A DNA stretch of 64,000 nt from Flavobacteriia bacterium (GCA_009921175.1 RFYP01000002.1:1-64000), one strand, 5' to 3'; shown: positions 27,638-38,379, counted from the first letter of the stretch. Notes: generated by a model not told the origin, from the letters alone. Numbers and translations are program-made.

Positions 27638-28823
27638 TCAATACGGCTAAAGGGTTATTTTCATCCATTTCAATCGGGCTTGCTGGGGTCGAATCTAAGG
27701 ATCGACTGACACTCAAAATCATCCCTAGCGCGATACAGGTCATCCATGCCGAAGTTCCTCCACTACTAATCAGTGGTAGAGTTTGGCCCGTTACCGGGAA
27801 AACCTGTAACGCTACTCCGATATTGACAAAGGCTTGCAATACGATGGGGATACCAATACCCATAACCAATAGTTTAGCAAACGGGTGTGCCGCCTTATGG
27901 GCAATGACCACAATCCGAAACAACAACAATAGGTAGAGGACAATTAACAAGGTACCACCTACAATCCCCCATTCTTCAACAATAATGGCATAGATAAAAT
28001 CGGAGGAGCTTTGTGGTAAAAAGTTTTTCATCACACTTTTTCCCGCACCTACGCCCAGTATCCCTCCAGTCGCTACGGCAATTTTGGCGCGTTCGATTTG
28101 ATAATTTCCCGATGCCGCATCGCCTTGACTAAAATTTTCTATCCGATTGATCCAGGTATCGATGCGGTTGGGCACTACATTGGGAAAAGCTTTGGCCAAC
28201 AAAACAAATAACAAGCCCATACCCACGCCACTGGCCAAAATAGCAGCAAGGTATTTAATAGGGTATCCACTGATAAAAATCAATACTCCGGACATAAAAA
28301 ACAGCAAGGCTGCGGTCGAAAAGTTGGAGGGAAAAATAAGTAAGACCACCAGTAAAACTGGGAGCCATAGATAAAGAGCGGTACTTTTGAAAGTGGCCGA
28401 TTGCACTTTTCCTTTGGAGAGGTAATTGGCCAAATAGGTCAAAAGGGTTAGCGAGGCCAAGGTTGACGTCTGGAAACTCAACCCGATAAGCGGAATGCGA
28501 ATCCACCGGCTAGCATTGGCCCCTTCAATTACGGTACCTTGTGAGGCGGTATATAATAATAGTACAATGGACACCGGTAGCATCAGAATTGAAATCCCTT
28601 TAAAATAATGAAAGGGCACCCGATGAATCGCCAACATGAATCCAAAACCAAAAAGCATGATAAAAAAATGCTTGATCAAATAGCCCATAGGCGTACCCTT
28701 GCCCACGACATAGGCCAGGTTGGTGCTCGAACTGTAAACAGGTAAAAAAGAAAATACCGCAAGCAGTGCTATGATGCCCCACAAAACCCGATCTCCCTGA
28801 AAAAATGCAAAACCTGTTTTCAT
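27624..28823 (-). CDS. ftsW: Peptidoglycan glycosyltransferase FtsW (SEDS)
   Basis: Multi-TM SEDS protein; GVGAGKSVMKNFLPQSSSDFIYAIIVEEWG, TGQTLPLISSGGTS. Confidence 0.95.
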   Translation of the reverse strand: MKTGFAFFQGDRVLWGIIALLAVFSFLPVYSSSTNLAYVVGKGTPMGYLIKHFFIMLFGFGFMLAIHRVPFHYFKGISILMLPVSIVLLLYTASQGTVIEGANASRWIRIPLIGLSFQTSTLASLTLLTYLANYLSKGKVQSATFKSTALYLWLPVLLVVLLIFPSNFSTAALLFFMSGVLIFISGYPIKYLAAILASGVGMGLLFVLLAKAFPNVVPNRIDTWINRIENFSQGDAASGNYQIERAKIAVATGGILGVGAGKSVMKNFLPQSSSDFIYAIIVEEWGIVGGTLLIVLYLLLLFRIVVIAHKAAHPFAKLLVMGIGIPIVLQAFVNIGVALQVFPVTGQTLPLISSGGTSAWMTCIALGMILSVSRSLDSTPASPIEMDENNPLAVLSETV

Positions 28824-28829
28824 CTTTAT

Positions 28830-30170
28830 CTATAAATTTCTTACGGCTGCTTTAAATTGATTTCCACGGTCTTCATAATTCTTAAAAAGGTCAAAACTTG
28901 CACAGGCCGGAGAGAGCAATACATTGTCCTTTTTTTCGGCAATTTTACGGGCAATCTTTACCGCCTCAGTTACCGAAGTGGTTTCGACCATGATCTCAAC
29001 AATGGGCTGAAAGGCCTCAAATAGTTTTTGATTGTCCACCCCCAAACAGATGATTGCTTTTATTTTTTCATGCACCAAGGGCAACAATGCGCTGTAATCA
29101 TTGCCTTTGTCCACTCCACCAACAATCCATACGGTTGGGGCATCCATACATTCGAGGGCATAATAGGTCGCGTTGACGTTGGTGGCTTTTGAATCGTTGA
29201 TGTAACGTACATTTTGAATGGTCAGCACCGGCTCTAAGCGGTGAGGCACCCCCTTGAATGTAGCGAGGCTTTGACGAATACTTTCTTTACTAACTTTAAA
29301 TAGGTCGGCTACTGTGGCCGCAGCCATGGCGTTGAGTAGATTGTGTCTACCTTGTAGGGAAAAGGCGTTGGTGGGTATCATTTTTTGGTCGTTTTCGTGT
29401 ATAATGTGTAAGGCATCTTCTTGATGTGTGGTATAGGGTTTGGGCATTTCGGATGTAAACCCAAAAGCGTGAATTTTGGCCGCGGTTTGATGGGCAAATA
29501 GCGCCTCTTTTAGAACGGCATCGTCTGCGTTAAAAAGCAACATGTTTTTGGAGGTTTGGTTTTTGGTAATTTTAAGTTTGGCGGCGATATACTGCTGAAA
29601 ATCGTAGTTATAACGGTCCAAATGATCGGGTGTGATATTGGTGATTACTGCAATATGGGGTTGAAACGTATGTATGTCATCCAATTGAAAACTGCTTATT
29701 TCGAGTACATACACCTCAAACTGTTCTTCGGCAACTTGTTGGGCAAAACTATAACCCACATTTCCTCCCAAACCGACATTTAAACCGGCTTTTTTAAGCA
29801 AATGATACGTCAACATCGCCGTAGTGGTTTTGCCATTGCTCCCCGTAATGCCGATGATTAGCGCATCGGTAAACTTGGCCGCAAATTCGATTTCGGATAG
29901 TATGGGACAATTCTGTTCCCTAAAATTGCTAAGTATGGGTGCATTGCTGGGAATACCCGGACTCTTGACCACCCATTGGACATTTTGCATTTTGTCTATG
30001 CTGTGTTGGGTTTCTTCCCAATCGATTTGGTATTGATCCAACAACTTTTTAGTAGCCGTATCTATGGTCGAAGCATCGGAGACAAAAACGTCCATACCCT
30101 GCTTTTTGGCCAATAGCGCGGCACCTACTCCACTTATTCCTGCACCCAATACGACTCCTCGTTCTTTCAT
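28830..30170 (-). CDS. murD: UDP-N-acetylmuramoyl-L-alanine--D-glutamate ligase
   Basis: VVLGAGISGVGAALLAKKQG, IGITGSNGKTTTAMLTYHLL, INDSKATNVNAT. Start set at 30170. Confidence 0.95.
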   Translation of the reverse strand: MKERGVVLGAGISGVGAALLAKKQGMDVFVSDASTIDTATKKLLDQYQIDWEETQHSIDKMQNVQWVVKSPGIPSNAPILSNFREQNCPILSEIEFAAKFTDALIIGITGSNGKTTTAMLTYHLLKKAGLNVGLGGNVGYSFAQQVAEEQFEVYVLEISSFQLDDIHTFQPHIAVITNITPDHLDRYNYDFQQYIAAKLKITKNQTSKNMLLFNADDAVLKEALFAHQTAAKIHAFGFTSEMPKPYTTHQEDALHIIHENDQKMIPTNAFSLQGRHNLLNAMAAATVADLFKVSKESIRQSLATFKGVPHRLEPVLTIQNVRYINDSKATNVNATYYALECMDAPTVWIVGGVDKGNDYSALLPLVHEKIKAIICLGVDNQKLFEAFQPIVEIMVETTSVTEAVKIARKIAEKKDNVLLSPACASFDLFKNYEDRGNQFKAAVRNL

Positions 30171-31390
30171 TATCTGATTTTTAGGGTTACAATGGATAGT
30201 ACGGCCAACAAGATGCCCATGATCCAAAATCGAGCGACAATCTTACTTTCGTGAAAGCCTTTTTTCTGGTAATGATGGTGCAGAGGTGCCATCAACAACA
30301 GGCGTTTACCGCTACCTGTTTTTCTTCGGGTATATTTAAAATACCCCACTTGCAGGGCCACTGAGAGGTTTTCGATGACAAAAATTCCACATAAAACAGG
30401 AATCAAAAGTTCTTTACGAACTATGATCGCAATCACGGCTATCAGGGCGCCTATGGTCAAACTACCGGTATCGCCCATAAATACCGAAGCAGGATAGGTA
30501 TTGTACCACAAAAAACCAATCAAAGCCCCTAAAAAGGCCGCTACAAAAATGGTGATTTCGCCCGCGCGGGGAATAAACATGATGTTGAGGTAGTCTGCAA
30601 AAATGACATTTCCCGAGACCCAGGCAAAAATTCCTAACGAAAAGACCATGATGGCCGAACTGCCTGCGGCTAAACCGTCAATGCCATCGGTGAGATTGGC
30701 CCCGTTGGAAACCGCAGTGGTGATAAAAACCACGATAGGAATAAACAACAGCCACGCCCATTGGTAGGCCTCATTGTCTGAAGTAGGCAACAATGCAGTA
30801 TAGTCAAATTCATTATTCTTTAATAAGGGGATTGTGGTGATCAACGATTTTTCTTCTGCTCCAAAAAGTGAAGCATCCGGGTTTTGTGCTTGCACGGCTT
30901 GTGGCACTTCTTGACGCACAGTCACCTCGGGATGAAGATACAGCACACCACCGATGACACAGCCCAAAATAATTTGACCAATAATTTTAAAAACGCCTTT
31001 GAGCCCCTTTTTGTCTTTTTTGAAAATCTTGATATAGTCATCAACCCAGCCGATGGTTCCCATCCAAAGCGTCGTGAAAATCAATAATTGGATGTAGATG
31101 TTGGTCAGGTCAGCGATTAACAGGACAGGCAAAAGGGTCCCCAAAATTATCATGATTCCCCCCATGGTCGGTGTTCCGGCTTTTTCCATTTGTCCGTCTA
31201 AGCCAAGATCACGAATGGACTCACCCACCTGATTTTTGCGAAGTTGCTCTATGATTTTTCGGCCAAAAAGGAGCACAAACAACAGGGAACCAGTCACAGC
31301 AAACAAGGCTCTAAAAGACAAAAAACCAAACAAGCCCGCGCCGGGGATGTCGTAAAAGTTTTGGAGGTAGTCAAACAAATGGTAGAGCAT
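30170..31390 (-). CDS. mraY: Phospho-N-acetylmuramoyl-pentapeptide-transferase
   Basis: [13 protein letters not shown]-type motif ([11 protein letters not shown]), [37 protein letters not shown]. Confidence 0.97.
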   Translation of the reverse strand: MLYHLFDYLQNFYDIPGAGLFGFLSFRALFAVTGSLLFVLLFGRKIIEQLRKNQVGESIRDLGLDGQMEKAGTPTMGGIMIILGTLLPVLLIADLTNIYIQLLIFTTLWMGTIGWVDDYIKIFKKDKKGLKGVFKIIGQIILGCVIGGVLYLHPEVTVRQEVPQAVQAQNPDASLFGAEEKSLITTIPLLKNNEFDYTALLPTSDNEAYQWAWLLFIPIVVFITTAVSNGANLTDGIDGLAAGSSAIMVFSLGIFAWVSGNVIFADYLNIMFIPRAGEITIFVAAFLGALIGFLWYNTYPASVFMGDTGSLTIGALIAVIAIIVRKELLIPVLCGIFVIENLSVALQVGYFKYTRRKTGSGKRLLLMAPLHHHYQKKGFHESKIVARFWIMGILLAVLSIVTLKIR

Positions 31391-31391
31391 G

Positions 31392-32852
31392 TCAGTCTTT
31401 TTTTAGAAAGATGGTTTGGGCAATTTTATAATCGTCAAAAGGATGGCGTTCTCCTTTAATCTCCTGATAGGTCTCGTGGCCTTTACCGGCAATCAGTATA
31501 ACATCTTTGGGCTGCGAAAGATGATGCGCAACATTGAGGGCCTCGCGGCGGGAAACCACATTGAGCACCTTCTTATAATCTTCGGGAGCAACCCCGGCCA
31601 CCATTTGTTTAATGATCAACTCAGGGTCTTCGTCTCGGGGATTGTCTGAGGTAAAAATGACTTTGTTGCTGTACTTAGCGGCAATCTCTCCCATGAGTGG
31701 ACGCTTTTCACGGTCTCGGTTTCCACCGCATCCCACAACAGTAATCAACGATTCGTTGTTGGTTCGGATTTTATTGATGGTTTGTAAAACGTTTTCTAGG
31801 GCATCGGGAGTGTGGCAATAATCAACCACAACGACTACTTTGTCCGGTGATTCAAAAGTTTGAAAACGCCCCGCCACATTTTGTAATTTACTCACGTACT
31901 GTAGCAAGTCCATACGGTCTAATCCCATCAAAAGCCCACAACCATAGACGGCTAGTAAATTGGCTGCATTAAAAGATCCTACCAAGGTAGTCCACACCTC
32001 GGTATTGTCCATTTTTAATAACATTCCTTGAAACTGATTCTCCAAAACAGCCCCTTGGAAATCGGCATAATTCTGCAGGGCATAACTGTACTTTTTGGCT
32101 GGGGTGTTTTGAAGCATAAAAGCCCCGTTTTTGTCATCCCAATTCACCAAGGCAAATGCGGAAGCGGGCAATTGGTCAAAAAATCGTTTTTTGACATCCC
32201 GATATTCGGCAAAGCTTCCGTGATAATCCAGATGATCGTGAGTTAAATTGGTAAAAATTCCCCCGCTAAAATGAAGCCCTGTCGTTCGTTCTTGATCGAT
32301 ACCATGTGAGGACACTTCCATAAAACAATGGCTGACACCCCCCTCGACCATCGCATGTAAATGTTTGTTAATCACCATAGGGTCGGGTGTGGTGTGCGTT
32401 GCAAGGTATTCTTGGTCCAAATAGGTGATGGCTACCGTGGAGATCAATCCGGTTTTATGGCCGGCATAGCTAAAAACCTTGGACAACAAGCTGGTGACTG
32501 TGGTTTTCCCATTGGTACCGGTAACGCCTACTAATTCGAGTTTTTTAGACGGGTTGTCATAAAAATTAGCAGCCATGATACTCAATGCCTTATGTGCATT
32601 GTCCACTTGAATCACGACTTGTTCATCGGCAAGACCGGTAGGAATGTCTTCAACAACGACTGCAACGGCGCCCTTCTCAATAGCCTTGGAAATAAAGTCA
32701 TGCCCATCGACCTGGGTGCCTTTTAGGGCTACAAATACAGCCCCCTCTTTCACCGCTCTTGAGTCAAAACAAACCGTTGTAATCGGTGTTTTGATATTCC
32801 CTATAGTCGCCTCTAAAGGAACGCGGTACAAAATATCTTGTAGTGTTTTCAT
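31392..32852 (-). CDS. murE: UDP-N-acetylmuramoyl-L-alanyl-D-glutamate--2,6-diaminopimelate ligase
   Basis: [30 protein letters not shown] (DNPR, mDAP specificity motif), [10 protein letters not shown]. Confidence 0.96.
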   Translation of the reverse strand: MKTLQDILYRVPLEATIGNIKTPITTVCFDSRAVKEGAVFVALKGTQVDGHDFISKAIEKGAVAVVVEDIPTGLADEQVVIQVDNAHKALSIMAANFYDNPSKKLELVGVTGTNGKTTVTSLLSKVFSYAGHKTGLISTVAITYLDQEYLATHTTPDPMVINKHLHAMVEGGVSHCFMEVSSHGIDQERTTGLHFSGGIFTNLTHDHLDYHGSFAEYRDVKKRFFDQLPASAFALVNWDDKNGAFMLQNTPAKKYSYALQNYADFQGAVLENQFQGMLLKMDNTEVWTTLVGSFNAANLLAVYGCGLLMGLDRMDLLQYVSKLQNVAGRFQTFESPDKVVVVVDYCHTPDALENVLQTINKIRTNNESLITVVGCGGNRDREKRPLMGEIAAKYSNKVIFTSDNPRDEDPELIIKQMVAGVAPEDYKKVLNVVSRREALNVAHHLSQPKDVILIAGKGHETYQEIKGERHPFDDYKIAQTIFLKKD

Positions 32853-34843
32853 GAGAGTTTAAGCGTTACTTTAGCGATGGTTTGCAATTCGGTTCCGGGC
32901 TTGATTGACTGTTGAGTGACCTTGCCTTTTCCGATCAACTCGACTTCGATTCCCCACTGTTCCAAGAGTTGTAAAGCCGACCGAGGGTCTAGGCCCTGGA
33001 GATTGGGCATCACGGAGTTTTCGGTTGAAACTTCTAGGGACTGTTTACCCCCTAGTTGGCCCAGTGATTGGCGGGGAACAGTGACCTCTACCGGGGTGCT
33101 GTTGTATATTTTTTTAGCGATTTTTTTAAAAACCGGAGCGGCTACAGTGGCCCCATAATAGCCTTTCTTTTTATTGGGACGATGAATTACAACGATACAA
33201 GAATACTTGGGTTTTTCGGCCGGAAAATAACCAACAAAACTAGATACATACTGCACATCGTCTGTCGTATAATCCACCTGACAGGTACCTGTTTTACCCG
33301 CCATAGAGAGTTGTTCATCTTTGATACCATGAGCCGTTCCCCATTTTTTGTCCACCACATTAAACATCATTTTTTTTACGGCCGTCAGGGTGGACTTTGA
33401 GCAAATCGATGGATTGAGAATTTGGGGAGAAAAACTTTGTTCGGGGGCAGCACCTAGGTTGCTGATTTTATGAATAAACTGGGGCTTAACCATGACACCA
33501 TCATTGGCGATGGCGTTGTAAAACGTCAAGGTTTGCAAGGGGGTTAGTGCCACGCCGTAGCCGTAGGCCATCCAGGGCAAGTCTAGCCCATCCCAATCAG
33601 CATCTGTGGGGTACGGAATTTTGGGGATCGCCTCGCCTTTGATGTCGATTTTCAAGGGTTTGTCGAGCCCCATGTGATAGAGTCGGTCCACAAACTTTTG
33701 AGGGTTATCACCATAATTTTCGGTGATGATTTTAACCATACCGGTATTGGATGATACCTCAAATACTTCGGCAGCTGTCAGCGTTCCATAGCCGCCGCGT
33801 TTAGAATCTTTTACTTTATATTTTCCAAAAAATTTCAACTCCCCCTTACCGGTCTCTACTAAGGTTTCTTCTTGGACAACATCGTCTTCCAGTGCAGCGA
33901 CCATGGCCATAAGCTTAAAGGTAGAACCCGGTTCATGGGCTTCGCCCACCGCATAATTGAGTTTTTCGTAATAGGTGCCTTCTGAAGTTCTACCCAAATT
34001 GGCCACAGCTTTTACGGCCCCGGTTTGGGTTTCCATGACCACCGCCGTGCCATGATCGGCTTCAAAGGCTTCGAGTTGGGCCAAAAGCGCATTATGGGCC
34101 ACATCCTGAATATTGATATTAAGGGTGGTGTGGATATCAAAACCGGCAGTGGGTTCTTTTTCGTTGCTATCATTGATGGGTTTCCATTGGCCATTGGCGA
34201 TTTTTTGCTTGAGTCTTCGGCCTTCATCTCCTCGAAGGTATTGACTGTAAGCCCCCTCTAGGCCTACGCGTAGATAACTGCCGTCGGCATCTTGCATTTC
34301 ATAGCCTACCGTCCGTTCGGCAACTTTTCCCAGTGGGTGTTCTCGGATGATGTTTTGTTCAACGATAAGGCCACCTTTATAGATGGGTTGATTAAACAGG
34401 GGTAGTGCTTTAATTTTTTTATACTGGCTATAGGTGAGGTTTTTGGCAACAAGCAGGTAACGATTTTGTTGTTGTTTTGCCCGATCAAACTTTTGGAGGA
34501 TGTCCTCTTTGGCTTGTCCAATGATTTGTGCAAGTCCAAGCGCCATGGCTTCACGATGCGCCTGGTATAGGGCTGTGGCGGGTACTTTGGCGTCCCATCG
34601 CAATTCGAAGCGCGGAACCGATGTAGCCAAAATACTCCCGTCATCAGCATATACATTTCCTCGGCTGGGTTCGAGCTTTACATTTTTTACGGTACGCTGC
34701 AAAGCGATTTGCTGGTAATGCTCTCCCTGTACTGTATGAATATACAGGAGCTTTCCGATGAGGACAAAAGCCAACAAACCGAGGACAATTCCTACTAAAT
34801 AGGTCCGGTTCATTATTTTTTTAAGCAATTGAGCATCCATCAT
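32849..34843 (-). CDS. ftsI: Penicillin-binding protein (FtsI/PBP3-type transpeptidase) with C-terminal PASTA domain
   Basis: SxxK EPGSTFKLM, SxN SSNTG, KTGT AGKTGTCQ; PASTA-like VMPNLQGLDPRSALQLLEQWGIEVELIGKGKV. Confidence 0.94.
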   Translation of the reverse strand: MMDAQLLKKIMNRTYLVGIVLGLLAFVLIGKLLYIHTVQGEHYQQIALQRTVKNVKLEPSRGNVYADDGSILATSVPRFELRWDAKVPATALYQAHREAMALGLAQIIGQAKEDILQKFDRAKQQQNRYLLVAKNLTYSQYKKIKALPLFNQPIYKGGLIVEQNIIREHPLGKVAERTVGYEMQDADGSYLRVGLEGAYSQYLRGDEGRRLKQKIANGQWKPINDSNEKEPTAGFDIHTTLNINIQDVAHNALLAQLEAFEADHGTAVVMETQTGAVKAVANLGRTSEGTYYEKLNYAVGEAHEPGSTFKLMAMVAALEDDVVQEETLVETGKGELKFFGKYKVKDSKRGGYGTLTAAEVFEVSSNTGMVKIITENYGDNPQKFVDRLYHMGLDKPLKIDIKGEAIPKIPYPTDADWDGLDLPWMAYGYGVALTPLQTLTFYNAIANDGVMVKPQFIHKISNLGAAPEQSFSPQILNPSICSKSTLTAVKKMMFNVVDKKWGTAHGIKDEQLSMAGKTGTCQVDYTTDDVQYVSSFVGYFPAEKPKYSCIVVIHRPNKKKGYYGATVAAPVFKKIAKKIYNSTPVEVTVPRQSLGQLGGKQSLEVSTENSVMPNLQGLDPRSALQLLEQWGIEVELIGKGKVTQQSIKPGTELQTIAKVTLKLS

Positions 34844-35145
34844 TTCACGATAATTTTAACCGGTGGCTTGGTGGCGGGCTTAACCCCTCGATCACGAAGT
34901 TGGGCAATGATTTTACTTTCCATTTTGCGTTCCATCAGTTGGGAGCGCCCCTCTATAAATTGACTTTTAAGGGATTTGATTTCATCGTTAAGTTGTGCAA
35001 TTCGAAAAATTTTACCGTCAGCACTGTGGCCACTGCCAATCATGATCAAGGCCAATGTTGAAAGGAAAATGATCATCCGCCAATTTTTAAAAGCACCTTC
35101 CTTGACGAGAAAATCAATGTTCAATAAAGCGATGATTTTTTTCAT
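34840..35145 (-). CDS. ftsL: FtsL-like cell division protein
   Basis: Short single-TM protein with coiled-coil-like C-terminus between rsmH and ftsI. Confidence 0.8.
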   Translation of the reverse strand: MKKIIALLNIDFLVKEGAFKNWRMIIFLSTLALIMIGSGHSADGKIFRIAQLNDEIKSLKSQFIEGRSQLMERKMESKIIAQLRDRGVKPATKPPVKIIVK

Positions 35146-36050
35146 AGGCGTTCGGCTATTCGGAGTTTGGCACTTCGTGCACGATTATTTAAATGGATTT
35201 CTTTCGAGCTAGGCACAATTAATTTTCCCACTGCCTTAAAAGGCACTTTTTTGCGACCATAAAGGTCGGTTGCACTTTCACCTTCAAAACAACCGTCGCG
35301 AACGTAGCGTTTGACCAAGCGATCTTCGAGTGAATGATAGGCAATACACACCAAGCGTCCATGGGGTTTGAGGATCTCAGTGGATTGCGCCAAAAAAGAA
35401 ACTAAGACTTCTAGTTCCTGATTCACCTCGATGCGGAGGGCCTGAAACACCTGAGCTACTCTTTTATTGAGGATATGCCCAGGGAAAAAGGGCTGTAAAA
35501 CACCTACTAAATCGGTTGTCGTGACCAAGGGTTGTTGTTGACGGGCTACATACAACGCATCGGCAATCGCTTTGGCGTTGGTCAATTCCCCATACAATCG
35601 AAAAATCTTTTGCAAGGCCTTGACATCATACGTATTTACGACTGTGGCAGCATCCAATGGCTGACTGGTATTCATTCGCATATCCAACGGTCCTTCCATA
35701 CGGGTCGAAAAGCCCCGATCTGCCGTATCAAACTGATAGGAAGACACACCAAAATCAGCCAATACACCATCGACTTGTTCGATTTGATAAAACTTTAAAA
35801 ATCGTTTTAGATGACTAAAATTCGCCTGAATCAAGGTAAATCTCGGATCTTCAATTTGGTTTTGCGCAGCGTCTGCATCTTGGTCAAAAGCCAACAAACG
35901 GCCGTCCTCATTTAGTTTTGCTAAAATAGCGCGCGAATGCCCGCCGCCGCCAAAAGTCACATCCACATAAACCCCGTTGGGACGTATCGCCAAACCAGCA
36001 ATCGCCTCCGAACACATAACCGGTTTATGATAGGCTGTCATCATTGGCAT
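35142..36050 (-). CDS. rsmH: 16S rRNA (cytosine(1402)-N(4))-methyltransferase
   Basis: YHKPVMCSEAI, YVDVTFGGGGHSRAIL, DGVLADFGVSSYQFDTADRGFSTRMEGPLDMRM, CIAYHSLEDRLVKRY. Confidence 0.96.
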   Translation of the reverse strand: MPMMTAYHKPVMCSEAIAGLAIRPNGVYVDVTFGGGGHSRAILAKLNEDGRLLAFDQDADAAQNQIEDPRFTLIQANFSHLKRFLKFYQIEQVDGVLADFGVSSYQFDTADRGFSTRMEGPLDMRMNTSQPLDAATVVNTYDVKALQKIFRLYGELTNAKAIADALYVARQQQPLVTTTDLVGVLQPFFPGHILNKRVAQVFQALRIEVNQELEVLVSFLAQSTEILKPHGRLVCIAYHSLEDRLVKRYVRDGCFEGESATDLYGRKKVPFKAVGKLIVPSSKEIHLNNRARSAKLRIAERL

Positions 36051-36492
36051 CTCCCATTACTTCTTCGGCTAATGCAGCAAAATCTAAAGTGGCTGCATCG
36101 ATGGCTGCTTCGTAATTGTCTTTGTCCCACAACTCCAAAATATTGACCGCTGAGGAAATCACAATTTGTTTTTTCATGGCTGCATGCACAACCAAGTCTT
36201 TGGGAATCAATAGACGACCCGAAGCATCGATTTCGACCAACTTTACCCCGGCCGTAAAACGCCGGATAAAGTCGTTATTTTTCTTGTTGAAGCGGTTCAA
36301 TTTATTGACACGCTCCATCAAAGCTTCCCATTCTTTGAGGGGATACAATTCTAAACAACGGTTAAAAACTGCACGTTTAAGGACAAAACCATCTTGCATC
36401 TGCGCCGCCAGTTGCTTCTTCAACGCCACCGGAATCATGATCCGGCCTTTGGTGTCGGCTTTGCATTCATATGTCCCTATAAAATGTTGCAC
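36025..36492 (-). CDS. mraZ: Transcriptional regulator MraZ (GTG start)
   Basis: GTYECKADTKGRIMIPVALKKQL and VEIDASGRLLIPKDLV duplicated SpoVT/AbrB-like domains; first gene of dcw cluster. Confidence 0.93.
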   Translation of the reverse strand: MQHFIGTYECKADTKGRIMIPVALKKQLAAQMQDGFVLKRAVFNRCLELYPLKEWEALMERVNKLNRFNKKNNDFIRRFTAGVKLVEIDASGRLLIPKDLVVHAAMKKQIVISSAVNILELWDKDNYEAAIDAATLDFAALAEEVMGDANDDSLS

Positions 36493-36516
36493 CCGTGATT
36501 ATGAATTAGTTAGTAC

Positions 36517-36524
36517 CAAATATA
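36517..36524 (-). promoter_or_regulatory. Putative mraZ (dcw) promoter -7 box TATATTTG on minus
   Basis: CAAATATA on plus, 25 bp upstream of the mraZ GTG and next to the GTGG array. Confidence 0.55.
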
Positions 36525-36534
36525 AAATTATTTT

Positions 36535-36580
36535 ACCACATTTTACCACTTAATACCACTTTGTTAATAACTTTTTCCAC
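36535..36580 (-). promoter_or_regulatory. Putative MraZ operator: GTGG direct repeats with 10-nt phasing
   Basis: Minus strand GTGGAAAAAGTTATTAACAAAGTGGTATTAAGTGGTAAAATGTGGT: GTGG at relative positions 0, 21, 31, 41. Confidence 0.7.
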
Positions 36581-36639
36581 TCGTGTATCTAGACTTTCTA
36601 CCCCATGAAAGTATTTTGATATCCTAAATGGGAAATACC

Positions 36640-36647
36640 TATATTTG
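36640..36647 (+). promoter_or_regulatory. Putative -7 box TATATTTG for alpha/beta hydrolase (TTG at 36616-36618)
   Basis: TAnnTTTG with TTG 21 bp upstream. Confidence 0.5.
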
Positions 36648-36669
36648 CATTCATTGAAAGCACAATGAA

Positions 36670-37434
36670 ATGACTCAGGAACTGGTAGAGAAAGACGGTT
36701 TTAGGTATGTAGAAAAAGGCACCGGCCAACCGCTGATTATATTGCACGGTCTCATGGGTGGGCTGAGCAATTTTAAAGGAGTTTACGAACACTTTTCAGA
36801 AAAGAATTACCGGGTAATTATCCCCGAATTACCAGTCTATGACCTTCCGCTTCTCAAGACCACAGTCAAAGATTTTGCGCTTCACTTAGACAAGTTTATC
36901 CAGATGATGGCCCTTGACCAAGTCGTTCTGTTAGGCAATTCACTGGGTGGGCATATCGGTCTTTTGTACACCAAACTTTTTCCAGAAAAAGTGCGAGGAC
37001 TCATCATTACTGGTAGTTCAGGCCTATACGAAAATTCAATGGGAGATGGTTATCCCAAGCGGGGAGATTACAACTACATCAAGATGAAAAGCGAAGAGGT
37101 TTTTTATGACCCGAGTGTAGCAACCAAAGAAATTGTAGACGATGTCTATGAGACGGTCAATGACCGAAATAAATTGGTAAAAACTTTAGCCATCGCCAAA
37201 AGTGCCATTCGCCATAACATGGCCAAGGACTTACCCAAAATGAAAACCCCCACTGCCGTGATATGGGGCGCACAAGACTGTGTAACACCACCCAATGTGG
37301 CCGAAGAATTCGAAAAATTGCTTCCTAACGCTACCTTGTATTGGATTGACAAATGCGGACATGCGCCCATGATGGAACATCCTGATCGCTTTAACGAAAT
37401 CACCGAGCAGTGGCTTCAGGCCAATAATATCTAA
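36670..37434 (+). CDS. Alpha/beta hydrolase
   Basis: IILHGLMGGLSNF, LLGNSLGGHIGLLY nucleophile elbow, CGHAPMMEHPDRF catalytic His. Confidence 0.92.
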   Translation: MTQELVEKDGFRYVEKGTGQPLIILHGLMGGLSNFKGVYEHFSEKNYRVIIPELPVYDLPLLKTTVKDFALHLDKFIQMMALDQVVLLGNSLGGHIGLLYTKLFPEKVRGLIITGSSGLYENSMGDGYPKRGDYNYIKMKSEEVFYDPSVATKEIVDDVYETVNDRNKLVKTLAIAKSAIRHNMAKDLPKMKTPTAVIWGAQDCVTPPNVAEEFEKLLPNATLYWIDKCGHAPMMEHPDRFNEITEQWLQANNI

Positions 37435-37439
37435 ATCCC

Positions 37440-38054
37440 ATGCAGATCAAATCTGCTGTTTTTGTCGAGAGTAACACCAATGTCGCACAATGCCCACAAG
37501 GGCCTTTTCCTGACTTTGCGTTTATTGGACGTTCGAACGTGGGTAAATCTTCGTTAATCAACGCGCTTTGCCAACGAAAAAACCTGGCCAAGACCTCTTC
37601 AAGACCCGGTAAAACACAGCTTATCAATCATTTTTTAATCAACGAAAAATGGTATTTGGTCGATCTGCCCGGCTATGGCTATGCGCGGGTATCCAAAAAA
37701 ACCAAAGAAAAATTCCAATCCTATATCACCGCCTATTTTAAAGCACGTAAACAATTGGTTTGCGCCTTCGTCTTGGTGGATGTTCGGCATGAGCCCCAAC
37801 CGATCGATATCGACTTTTTGACTTGGTTGGGCAATGAACAACTGCCCTTTGCACTGGTTTTTACCAAAGCCGATAAACTAAAACCCAAGGCATTGACAAA
37901 CAAAGTGGACCACTATTTGGAACACCTAAAAGCTCAATGGGAAAGCCTGCCGCCCTATTTTGTAACTTCTGCCAGTCAGGCAATAGGACTCGATGCACTC
38001 AAAGCGTATATCGATCAAGTCCTGACAGAACTCGAAGGACTTAATGTTTTTTAA
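37440..38054 (+). CDS. engB: Ribosome biogenesis GTP-binding protein YihA/YsxC (EngB)
   Basis: FIGRSNVGKSSLINALCQRKNLAKTSSRPGKTQLINHFLIN, VDLPGYGYA, FTKADKL. Confidence 0.96.
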   Translation: MQIKSAVFVESNTNVAQCPQGPFPDFAFIGRSNVGKSSLINALCQRKNLAKTSSRPGKTQLINHFLINEKWYLVDLPGYGYARVSKKTKEKFQSYITAYFKARKQLVCAFVLVDVRHEPQPIDIDFLTWLGNEQLPFALVFTKADKLKPKALTNKVDHYLEHLKAQWESLPPYFVTSASQAIGLDALKAYIDQVLTELEGLNVF

Positions 38055-38379
38055 GGCCTAGCTGTTCGGCAAAAAAAGCAGAAAAATCTTTTAACGCCCC
38101 CGTCATTTTTTCATCTCCAGTGGCTCGTTGATAGGTATCGCTCATCGTCAACAGAGTTTGATGAAAAAAGTGTTGCATCTGATCCATCGGCATATCCTTT
38201 ACCCATAAATCCATTCGCAGGGTTTCTTGTTGGTCACCGTCCCAAAGCGCCAATAACATCGCTTTAGCGTCTTCATCAACCACTCCTCCATCGGGAGCAG
38301 ACCACTTTATGTGTTCAGGAATTTTGTTTTCGTCCAAACTCACTTCTATAGTAATCGGACTAACTTTAGTTGCTGCCAT
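38041..38379 (-). CDS. gldC: Gliding motility protein GldC
   Basis: VSPITIEVSLDENKIPEHIKWSAPDGGVVDEDAKAMLLALWDGDQQETLRMDLWVKDMPMDQMQHFFHQT; adjacent to gldB. Confidence 0.93.
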   Translation of the reverse strand: MAATKVSPITIEVSLDENKIPEHIKWSAPDGGVVDEDAKAMLLALWDGDQQETLRMDLWVKDMPMDQMQHFFHQTLLTMSDTYQRATGDEKMTGALKDFSAFFAEQLGLKKH

